Assembly: GCA_030149815.1 (NCBI GenBank)
Contig: JASLHI010000017.1
Location: 1 to 23,452, forward strand
Direction of reading: 5' to 3'
DNA length: 23,452 nt
Source of the DNA: Aquirhabdus sp.
Lineage (GTDB): Bacteria > Pseudomonadota > Gammaproteobacteria > Pseudomonadales > Moraxellaceae
The notes below the pieces were generated by a model. It was given only the letters and a program-made list of their open reading frames with translations, made no database searches and was not told the DNA's origin. Below are positions 19,201 to 23,452 of the stretch, in pieces (within the stretch, counting starts at the first letter, position 1; each line of letters opens with the position of its first letter). Both the position numbers and the translations under genes were made by a program.

Positions 19201-19576
19201 TATACAGCTTTCCAGCCAATTGCGATTGCGCACTGATAGTACTGGTATTATTGTTATTCAGTACCAAACCGTTACTATTGACGTTGTATTGCTGGAAGTA
19301 ATTCGATGATAAACCTGCAGAATTTGGTGTACTGATATTCACCACTGTCGCGCCATTACTTGCCGCGTATGCATTTGCATTATTATATCCAGCCGCAACC
19401 GTCACTGACGGAGTGCCTGGAGGTCCTGCTAATGCTGAAACCGTTGTTAAACTCAATACCGCTGCGGCTGCCAGCTTAACTGTTCCATTCCGCTTGCCAC
19501 GTGCACGCGCAGTTTCCGCAACAGCAACCCAAGTCCCGAGACTAATATTCCAAATGACACGATAGAACTTATTCAT
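10208..19576 (-). CDS. TpsA, filamentous-haemagglutinin/CdiA-like exoprotein of a two-partner secretion system
   Basis: This is a 3122-residue surface or secreted beta-helix protein exported by TpsB. Residues 1-50 form an extended signal peptide (ESPR; MNKFYRVIWN start, likely cut after SALA). The TPS domain follows (about 51-300), with NSAGLSSNYFQQYNV and NPYGITCSGCGF, the cysteine-pair motif of the ShlA/CdiA group. An FHA-1 stretch (about 300-1560) of LTNSGTL-type turns includes three 194-residue tandem repeats. A non-repetitive Ser/Tyr/Trp-rich central region (about 1570-1850) leads to a block with NPNGYFVINQ, YLVETNPLL and TQDIVWMV (about 1855-1990) that resembles the CdiA/FhaB region ahead of FHA-2. 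FHA-2 repeats (about 2000-3050) follow. The C-terminus is only a short Ser/Gly/Pro tail; no VENN pretoxin or toxin domain is seen. An adhesin is the safest reading. AAGGA nine bases upstream supports the start. Confidence 0.93.
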   Translation of the reverse strand: MNKFYRVIWNISLGTWVAVAETARARGKRNGTVKLAAAAVLSLTTVSALAGPPGTPSVTVAAGYNNANAYAASNGATVVNISTPNSAGLSSNYFQQYNVNSNGLVLNNNNTSTISAQSQLAGKLYSNTNLTTPASVILNQVVSNNRSNIAGFTEVAGTKADVIVANPYGITCSGCGFLNTDRVTLTTGVPVLNSAGALAGFNVQQGDILVNGSGLNASGQQILDLVTRAVELQAPINVPDLGITTGTNQWSYITRSVTGSTTGVGAAPSYAIDSSALGGMYANRIRLIATENGVGVRLLGNAAAATGDFVLTSAGTISLQNQISAQQNITITGTDTSAQSVTETDSSLTAGQDLSLTSSGGVTLNGGALVASHNLGLTANSLIDSADSATLSNNNQRAAGSALTLNVSNAANLNGTDWQAAAGDLQSTVGSLNVGTSGANLKSSNNLSLNSSGDLQLGVANLSSGKDLNLSVGGTLGSNGGQLLSTNNLTINSIGDLNLGTSLVSGGVNTNINSKGAINIGHAAGEAVEALTGTINVTAGNGLNNTGTISANAGAATLDVSGILNNSGKIQSLGNLTIADATGANSEAIANSGSILTTGLLNLQGASVGNTSTGTIQANQGSTLQASSLTNAGQWLLSTQTGAADTVTVSGALTNSGTLQSAHDLNLTAQSVDNQSNLLAVGNLTATVASIFNNETNAITQSGSTLMLHGANTSLTNSGTLQATVVNLTTAAGITNSGTLSGGSSSNAGTLTLHSGATLNNTGVVQSNGALNIDMNGTGADQITNSGTIFTTDALTLTGASVGNTSTGTVQANKGSTLQASSLTNAGQWLLSTQTGAADTVTVSGALTNSGTLQSAHDLNLTAQSVDNQSNLLTVGNLTATVASTFNNETNAITQSGSTLTLHGANTSLTNSGTLQATAVNLTTAAGITNSGTLSGGSSSNAGTLTIHSGATLNNTGVVQSNGALNIDMNGTGADQITNSGTIFTTDALTLTGASVGNTSTGTVQANKGSTLQASSLTNAGQWLLSTQTGAADTVTVSGALTNSGTLQSAHDLNLTAQSVDNQSNLLAVGNLTATVASIFNNQTNAITQSGSTLTLQGANTSLTNSGTLQATAVNLTTAAGVTNSGTLSGGSSSVVGTLAINSGGTVSNTGVIQSSSTLNVDMNGTGADQITNNGKFFASIALTLTGNTINNTNAGTTASLTSQGTIQLNLAGSTPTLTNNGLVQAGGILTVSDASGSFTNQSTGVLHGNGLNLNFLNLTNQGVIQGDTPTNSTVSVSGTLDNQLGATLTLGSSGTGAGTITTDILTNEGLLQSYAGLNLNIGHTLQDTGTIAATTDLNINSNGGSYNLTVNCTSNCSTTGGALSGGNNVTISNAASIDVGAGNTISGGNITFGSSSAHVGTLTLESNSTAGGGIAAANNLSINANTVNMNGSNTRFLANTSLTSGKTFNFNVNGLFTNRGMVFSGDVLNLTASGITNTATGGVLALGNLTLDAGSAALTNNASGQLYSGGNLTIQNVSTLTNYGNSSTAAGSIYAPNGNISISAVDIENQSQIEAGHNVTLNALTINNTLPSTVSVTTGAAVYGTETSSVGNSSTPPSTCGLISPPSGCSNDGTDSYWNNYHSQTYSQTQSYTNGKPSFLPQIISSGAGTISLQNFINASNYGGVISGGSVNLNGLSGVSTFTNNSLNIYQLNNTHTWEWYVHYIALGPATYTNNSDYNDKVVANSPTLLDSIGGTIYASSTGTINANVTHLINNGSTAPSIASTASPVSAPSINAGQAQSGTSASTASGATMSGAVGVGTVNSATSINGTSLTGTTSATAHGGTNLTHVSQISPLSPQNFSSVAGITITLPTNPNGYFVINQAPNATYLVETNPLLGSNSSYLGASYLEAQLGINPDTQMQLVGDNNYQAYLTQQELIAKTGNQLLSGYGNLAQQMAGLTGNAVAESKSLGLVYGQAPTAAQLSNLTQDIVWMVATVVDGHQVLAPVVYLSASTKAGIVQGAIIQGGDVNLNVTTLTNTGGTINGTNSLNVQAQGNITNTSGMIEGGKVNLNSTNGSIINQTMTQGNGDDQNYATIVGKQAGIKSTGDMTLTAGKDITNLGANVNAGGNASLKAGGDVTFDTVQNTTTDTTHTSSKSGYITSNGSTTTTTTQQIGSGLTTGGNLNIQSGKDITIAGSNVTTGGDASLNAGNNINIISREDTTHTTTDNKSSGLGMNNSLYGSSETKTTEDKGVSVGSNFNVGGNANLTSKNDLNVQGSNVNVAGNGTVNAKDVNVTAAQNYDNTTSTTTTTSVLGVSSNAPGVGNRPISNGSTTADSGTTSQGGDGLYQGSASASTSAQGQAKAGLDFGSKTTTETDTTNIHNVGSNLNFGGNATINASNDVNLVGSKVNAGGDATVNAKNVNVSAAQDVSTSSTTSTTDSVGLLGNTVNQAGAGANASGSASGGIGRAPNVNGGADANASASTENEVNFVDHTQTTSSTLDITHQGSAITSGGNLNINAKQDLNVAGSNLNAGGNANVNATNMNFTAVNDVHQSSNSSNETTFGTYASGNASADANVNAAAGIGANSSASASASATAGVGMHGTNNQTGHTEGTTTAQVSSITAGGDINRNATNGINDVGTNITAGGDLNQSAKTITSQAAQNTSYSTDTTSNTDARVGLYAGVGASASGTAGVGGASSDVSPISASAGINASVEHDQSNSSNTSSNAVVSNIKVGGSVNSKSSDTTTLQGTNVSAGSDVNLGAGTLNITAAQDTTSSNSVQGSGTIGGQLDLLNKQVTVSGSGAGGDSSSNSSNAVVANIQAGQNLTLSSKGDTTLEGTNLSSGAATTVNTGGNLNYSAAQNTSSSTTHSADANLSVTVGKKSVSGEGGVDYSQEKTNSSQDVAGSINSGGPITVNTGGNSTFTGTNLSSNGDVNVNTGGTLSFTAAHDTQSSTGGGFGLSGSAGKQSETTSKTTGNSTTTTTTNEKSGGLSADINYNNSSSDTATGGSITSGGNIQLHSGNNTSFQGTQVGAASKVNVAAGGTVSQTAAVSTSSDTGFDLSAGGGGSSKTGTSTTKQGISRFGGNTTPEKEHYGGGVLDFTDKHDSSSQNTSIKGGQGVTITPNSQQTVPPVPLSSP
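16019..17764 (-). repeat. Three tandem 582-bp repeats inside tpsA (194 residues each)
   Basis: Landmark strings recur at exactly 582-base spacing: TGCTGCGCCA at 16481, 17063 and 17645; CCGACTGATG at 16587, 17169 and 17751. Each unit encodes 194 residues from about GASVGNTSTGT to TTDALTLT. The first two units in reading order differ at only about half a dozen residues; the last third of the third unit has diverged. DNA identity is high with scattered silent changes, so the duplication is fairly recent. Boundaries are approximate, and a decayed partial copy may precede the array. Confidence 0.9.
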
Positions 19577-19585
19577 AATTATTAT

Positions 19586-19591
19586 TCCTTA
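19586..19591 (-). promoter_or_regulatory. tpsA ribosome site overlapping the tpsB stop
   Basis: The tpsB stop TAA (19589-19591) shares bases with AAGGA (19586-19590), which lies nine bases before the tpsA ATG. Ribosomes ending tpsB would therefore stand on the tpsA start site. Confidence 0.7.
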
Positions 19592-21382
19592 ATTTGAATA
19601 GGACAGACGGAAAAATACTTGTCCAGATTCACGTACCGTACCTGCAGGCTGTGATAACTCATGCGACATAAACAACTCACCTGAGAATTGACGAAGTTGC
19701 CCAGATACGCCGAGCGTAATCCCTGAAAGAGCGCCTGAAGGTACGCCTGCAGCATTGTTATTGACGCACCCTACATCTACACCAGCATAGAATCGTGTAT
19801 TCAGGGTATTTCCACCAAGATCAAAAGCTCGAGGCATACCGAGTTCATTACGCCAGTAATATCCGCTATCACCGCTCAGCGACGTATTCAAAAAGCCTCT
19901 GACACTTAATGGCCCACCGATGATGATTTGCTGTGAACCAAACATACTTGTCGAGCTTTCTTGAGCATTGACATGACTTGACCAACTCAGCGGCTGACCC
20001 ATAAAAGAAAATGGACGATCATAGCCCGCGTCGATCATCACTTTTGCGAATTGGGCATGAGGTAGGTCATAAGGCAAACCTTTTGGATCGTTCAAAGCAT
20101 CGAGAATTGTTAGTCCATGAACATAATCAAGATGCATATTGAAGATTCCACCTGCGAGTCTTGTAAACCCAGCAGCACCCACATCAAAAGAAGTTAGACT
20201 ACGGCTACCTACGTCCAAAAACTGATTCGCGATATAACTGTCTGTACGTTGCGTACTTAATGTGCCTGATACAGAGATTCGGCTATCCTGATCACGATAA
20301 ACCACTCGATCTAGACCTAGGCTACGCGTGAGCGTATTACCTTGAGAAAGCAACGATGCGCCGCTTGGCGTATGAATCAAACTATCGTAAGCACTACTGC
20401 TAACATTGAAATTCAGCGTGCTATAACCAAAAGGTAAAGACACATTAAGCGCATTGCTATCAGAAAAATGATGATCGTTATCAGGAAGTGTTTGTCGACG
20501 CGTCACAGATACAATTTCATTTGCGTGGAGCAATCCATCTTCTGTGATGGTCACCATGCCACTTTCACGACCCGTAGCAGCGACGCTTTGATTATCAAAA
20601 GAAGTTAAGAGATGTAGTGGAAACGTCGAGGGATTCTGTACCACCACTATACTTTCACCAGCTTTGCTGCCAGGCTGAATATCAAGTCGCGCATTATTTG
20701 AAGATGCACGGTTGATCTGATCTATTCCCTGCTCGATATCTCTAAGATTAAGTAGGCTACCCGAAGAACTTGGAAAGACACCATAAGGCCAGATTCGACT
20801 TGCGGCAGGACCTTCAATTTGATAACGCTCAACCACCCCCTCAACAACAGTGATGGTCAATTTTCCAGTTTTTAAATCTTGAGCGGGTAAATAGGCTCGA
20901 CTGGTAATATAGCCACGACTAAAATATGCGCCTGTAATTTGTGTCAATAACACTTCAATATCATTGGCAGCCAAGCATCGCCCTTGATAAGCCTCCACGA
21001 TATGCTTGATTGTGGTCTTTGAAAGATGATCCGCACCATTGATCACAATTTCCTGAATCTCTCGACACGGGCCAACTGGTTCTGTCTTCACCACATTTGG
21101 TGTTTTTAATGACGCACCACTCGGTGCAATCGCACGACGCGCATTTTCTTGATCTTGGCGAATTTGGTCTTGCTGTTGCTGCAAAATAACATCATTTTGA
21201 CGCTGCAATGCTGCTAAATCCACAGGGCTTGCAGCCCAAGCTTGATTCAAGCTAAACAACCCTAAAGGCAAGATAATTGTGCGCAAGATCACATTTAATC
21301 GATTAAATCGACATGGTATTTTATCAGATGAACAATAATTAATGTTTTGAATAGTCATTTTATGAATAGAGGCTACACGCAT
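19589..21382 (-). CDS. TpsB, outer-membrane transporter of the two-partner system (ShlB/FhaC/CdiB family)
   Basis: This Omp85-superfamily beta-barrel recognises the TPS domain of TpsA in the periplasm and threads it across the outer membrane. The 597 residues begin with an unusually long n-region (about 30 residues) before the hydrophobic signal core and a cut near AWA/A (50/51). A Gln-rich helix follows (AALQRQNDVILQQQQDQI), then a first POTRA domain (PCREIQEIVINGADHL, about 105-185) and a second that includes DIEQGIDQINR. The 16-strand barrel carries the conserved VRGF motif near 494-497. It ends in FFRLSYSN rather than the common terminal phenylalanine. The ATG at 21382 is chosen because GGGGAG lies seven bases upstream; a TTG at 21403 in the same frame is rejected. 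It is the first gene of the tpsBA operon. Confidence 0.94.
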   Translation of the reverse strand: MRVASIHKMTIQNINYCSSDKIPCRFNRLNVILRTIILPLGLFSLNQAWAASPVDLAALQRQNDVILQQQQDQIRQDQENARRAIAPSGASLKTPNVVKTEPVGPCREIQEIVINGADHLSKTTIKHIVEAYQGRCLAANDIEVLLTQITGAYFSRGYITSRAYLPAQDLKTGKLTITVVEGVVERYQIEGPAASRIWPYGVFPSSSGSLLNLRDIEQGIDQINRASSNNARLDIQPGSKAGESIVVVQNPSTFPLHLLTSFDNQSVAATGRESGMVTITEDGLLHANEIVSVTRRQTLPDNDHHFSDSNALNVSLPFGYSTLNFNVSSSAYDSLIHTPSGASLLSQGNTLTRSLGLDRVVYRDQDSRISVSGTLSTQRTDSYIANQFLDVGSRSLTSFDVGAAGFTRLAGGIFNMHLDYVHGLTILDALNDPKGLPYDLPHAQFAKVMIDAGYDRPFSFMGQPLSWSSHVNAQESSTSMFGSQQIIIGGPLSVRGFLNTSLSGDSGYYWRNELGMPRAFDLGGNTLNTRFYAGVDVGCVNNNAAGVPSGALSGITLGVSGQLRQFSGELFMSHELSQPAGTVRESGQVFFRLSYSN

Positions 21383-21389
21383 TATTAAA

Positions 21390-21395
21390 CTCCCC
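21390..21395 (-). promoter_or_regulatory. Ribosome-binding site deciding the tpsB start
   Basis: GGGGAG on the minus strand lies seven bases before the ATG at 21382. It fixes the start there and excludes the upstream in-frame TTG. Confidence 0.7.
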
Positions 21396-21606
21396 AAAAG
21401 CAATCTATGGTAAAAACCACACCGATCGCCTTATATTTATAATAAAAAACAATTTTACTTCATTAAAAAACATTTAAAATCATATTGATAGATTTAAGCC
21501 ACAAAATAATTATTTTTCAATTACTTTCAAAAACAAAACTATATGAATAATAATTAAATTCTGTTCTTAAATCAGGGCTATTTTCTCAGACCACTGAACT
21601 TTTAAA
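21396..21606 (-). other. AT-rich leader of tpsBA
   Basis: About 210 bp of very AT-rich DNA lie between the murI terminator and tpsB, with no ORF. It should contain the tpsBA promoter; a TATAAA-like -10 near 21435-21440 is possible, but the composition gives many chance matches. Such AT content is a common target of H-NS-type silencing, which is only a suggestion here. Confidence 0.35.
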
Positions 21607-21624
21607 ACTCGCTACCAAGCGAGT
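21607..21624 (-). terminator. Rho-independent terminator downstream of murI
   Basis: ACTCGCT (21618-21624 on the minus strand) pairs with AGCGAGT (21607-21613) around a 4-base loop. It is followed on the minus strand by TTTAAAAG, so the T-run includes the last stem base (TTTT). It lies about 65 bp after the murI stop and insulates tpsBA. The stem sequence is nearly the same as one near 8943. Confidence 0.6.
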
Positions 21625-21665
21625 GCGATATAAAACAAATAAAAATATAAATTATACTAATCCAA

Positions 21666-21680
21666 TACAGGAAGCCTGTA
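21666..21680 (-). repeat. Small inverted repeat after murI
   Basis: TACAGG (21666-21671) and CCTGTA (21675-21680) form a 6-bp perfect dyad with a 3-base centre, just 8 bases beyond the murI stop. A weak T content follows on the minus strand. It may be an mRNA 3' hairpin or a secondary terminator. Confidence 0.35.
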
Positions 21681-21687
21681 AACATAT

Positions 21688-22560
21688 CTATTCTTTATTT
21701 AATAAAGCACCACATAACTCGTCATTGATTATATATTTTGCTTTATTTATATTAATTTTTTTATCAACAAGATGACCAATGACCTCCTGAGCTGACTCCA
21801 CACTGCCTGTCACAAAGCAATCAAAACTTCTAGCATCCACCGCCGTCGTCAATAAACCTCGCTGTGATAAAACACGCTCTGTCTGTTTAGCAACCGCCGC
21901 TCCTGAATCCAATAAATGAAAAACCTTCGGAAAAAGATGCTCAATCGGCTTACGCAAAAATGGGTAATGCGTACAGCCTAAAACCAACTCCGTCACACCA
22001 GCTTCATCAAGTGGCTTCAACAATCGTTTTAACTCTGTATAACACGCCTCAGAATTCTCCTCACCTGCCTCCACAAATGGAACCAGCGCTGGACTCATCA
22101 CAGTCAAAACCTCAACGCCTGCTGGCACTGCAATTTCCGCAATCACATCTTTTAACAACGTGCCGCGTAATGTGCCTTGCGTTGCTAATACACCAATTTT
22201 TTTATTTTGAGTGCGATGAACTGCAGGTTTGACCGCAGGAACTAAACCAATGACTGGAAAAATTTCCCCATATTTTGCTCGTAAATGCGTCAAACTAAAT
22301 GCTGAAGCCGTGTTACATGCAACAACAACAGCTTTACAACCTTGTTGATAGAGCCACTTCACCGCACAAGCTGTCAACATCCTAATCTCGTCATCAGGCC
22401 TAGTTCCATAAGGAACATGTGCCGTGTCTGCCAAATACATAATGGACTCATGTGGCATCAGTAATTGCAGCTCAGCAACTACCGACAACCCACCGACTCC
22501 AGAATCAAACACACCAATCGGTGCATCAGAATGCTTATAGGCTTGAGTACGATCCAACAA
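21688..22560 (-). CDS. murI: MurI, glutamate racemase
   Basis: MurI interconverts L- and D-glutamate in the cytoplasm, supplying D-Glu for peptidoglycan. The 290 residues contain the substrate-binding IGVFDSGVGGLSV start (15-27) and the two catalytic cysteines, Cys82 in VACNTASA and Cys196 in LGCTHYPFL. YLADTAHVPYGTR (42-54) is also typical. No ATG exists before residue 37, which is inside the conserved domain, and a TAA lies in frame five codons upstream of the first possible start. Initiation is therefore at TTG (22560, or the next TTG at 22557), with GGAG nine bases upstream of the first. A hairpin terminator follows at 21607-21624. It is 68 bp downstream of the DUF1285 gene and may share its transcript. 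Confidence 0.95.
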   Translation of the reverse strand: MLDRTQAYKHSDAPIGVFDSGVGGLSVVAELQLLMPHESIMYLADTAHVPYGTRPDDEIRMLTACAVKWLYQQGCKAVVVACNTASAFSLTHLRAKYGEIFPVIGLVPAVKPAVHRTQNKKIGVLATQGTLRGTLLKDVIAEIAVPAGVEVLTVMSPALVPFVEAGEENSEACYTELKRLLKPLDEAGVTELVLGCTHYPFLRKPIEHLFPKVFHLLDSGAAVAKQTERVLSQRGLLTTAVDARSFDCFVTGSVESAQEVIGHLVDKKININKAKYIINDELCGALLNKE

Positions 22561-22628
22561 ACTGACTTACTCCAAAAAGTCTTGAATAACCCTAAGACAA
22601 AAAACAATTAACTGTAAATAAATACCAC

Positions 22629-23255
22629 TTACTCAATAGTACCCAAAACAAATTGTTCTGGTCCGCTCGTCACCACCATCGCTTCACCTACAACTGTTGA
22701 TTGCAAATCACTCCAACTGATCAAATGATAGAATGCGTTACGATGAATCAAGGCATCTAAATTTCGACGAATTCGAATATAAGGACGCATCTCACCAACA
22801 CCATCTTGAACAAAGTTACGCATCACAATTGGATGCTCACTATCTGCGATGACGACATCACCAGTCTTGGTTGTACAACGAATAAACGTTTGCCCATCAT
22901 CTTCAACTTGTTCAACATCAACCACCAACAGTGGTGCGTCTTCAACTTGGATCTGAATTTTCTCAGCAGGCGTTTTTAGATAATAACGATCACCTTCTTG
23001 ATCTTCTTCACGCCAAAGTACGCTTGAATAGAGTTTAATCAGTGGCTCGCGAGTCATTCTCACGCCCTCATTCCACCACTCACCATTCGCTCGAATCACC
23101 AAATTCATTTCACCACAGTACTTGGGATTCCATTTTTCGACGGGTGGCATCGCTTTGAGCGGTTTACCATTCTCATCCACCAAAAGCCTTGATAATGAAT
23201 CCAAGTTCGGTTTGGATTGACCCAAATTACGCTGTAAGTCGGGTGATGTAGTCAT
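22629..23255 (-). CDS. DUF1285 family protein
   Basis: This 208-residue cytoplasmic protein is assigned to DUF1285 by the block CGEMNLVIRANGEWWNEG (about 48-65) with MTREPLIKLYSSVLWREEDG-like sequence after it, then YYLKTPAEKIQIQVEDAPLLV. Family members are widespread in Pseudomonas and Acinetobacter relatives and are made of two small beta-rich lobes; their role is unsettled, with a ligand-binding or signalling role only suggested. No signal peptide or membrane segment is seen. The ATG at 23255 has AGGAT eight bases upstream. It precedes murI on the same strand. Confidence 0.85.
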   Translation of the reverse strand: MTTSPDLQRNLGQSKPNLDSLSRLLVDENGKPLKAMPPVEKWNPKYCGEMNLVIRANGEWWNEGVRMTREPLIKLYSSVLWREEDQEGDRYYLKTPAEKIQIQVEDAPLLVVDVEQVEDDGQTFIRCTTKTGDVVIADSEHPIVMRNFVQDGVGEMRPYIRIRRNLDALIHRNAFYHLISWSDLQSTVVGEAMVVTSGPEQFVLGTIE

Positions 23256-23398
23256 GGTAACGATCCTAAAAAAAAGATTAAACTAAAACTTGCATAGGTC
23301 CTAGTACTTTGAAAAGCGGCTAACCCACTAAAAATGACAAGTTAATTCGTGTAAGTGTGGCGAAAATATAGTATTGATTTTATACTATCACCGCAGCT

Positions 23399-23452
23399 AT
23401 GACGTATAGCAATGATTTCATGCTTCGGGCAGCATCGCAACAGCCACTCTCT
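23399..23452 (+). CDS. Possible 5' end of a gene leaving the window
   Basis: An ATG at 23399 opens 18 codons (MTYSNDFMLRAASQQPLS) to the window edge, after an in-frame TGA at 23375. The N-D-x-x-L-R-A-A spacing recalls the start of uroporphyrinogen decarboxylase (HemE), but too little is visible. No strong ribosome site is seen. A divergent arrangement with the DUF1285 gene would explain the spacer at 23256-23398. Confidence 0.25.
   Translation, partial: MTYSNDFMLRAASQQPLS

Noticed and set aside
21383..21403. Longer TpsB beginning at TTG 21403
   Set aside because: The GGGGAG site lies inside that extension and is ideally placed for the ATG at 21382.

Overview
The window looks like chromosome of a gammaproteobacterium, most likely a member of the Moraxellaceae (an Acinetobacter relative). 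The grounds are the DUF1285 protein, the style of ModABC, Dgt, RuvAB, DusA and MurI, moderate G+C, and very AT-rich intergenic DNA. This placement rests on recalled family resemblance, not on a search.

Left part (1-6830), mostly + strand. A molybdate ABC transporter operon, modA-modB-modC, is followed directly by nine copies of the hexamer TTGTAA and an AT-rich orphan gene. Then come a dGTP triphosphohydrolase (dgt), the Holliday-junction motor genes ruvA and ruvB overlapping by one base, and a small secreted DUF4124 protein that ends at a terminator hairpin.

Middle part (6809-10140). A stand-alone STAS-like DUF4325 protein (-) and an MBL-fold hydrolase with a C-terminal winged helix (+) diverge from a 530-bp gene-free region. 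A tRNA-Pro(GGG) gene and dusA, both on the - strand, follow. DusA makes dihydrouridine in tRNA D-loops.

Right part (10146-23452), mostly - strand. The dominant feature is a two-partner secretion operon. tpsB encodes an Omp85-superfamily transporter and lies 12 bp upstream of tpsA, which encodes a 3122-residue filamentous-haemagglutinin-like exoprotein. TpsA has an extended signal peptide, a TPS domain, a long FHA-1 stretch containing three tandem 194-residue (582-bp) repeats, a CdiA-like central region and an FHA-2 stretch. I see no toxin tip and no immunity gene. Upstream of it are murI (glutamate racemase, apparently TTG-started) and a DUF1285 gene. Gene fragments may begin at both window edges.

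The most unusual signals are the CdiA-like exoprotein without a toxin, its recent internal triplication, and the hexamer array whose last unit can act as a -35 box for the orphan gene. No mobile element, CRISPR array or phage was recognised.
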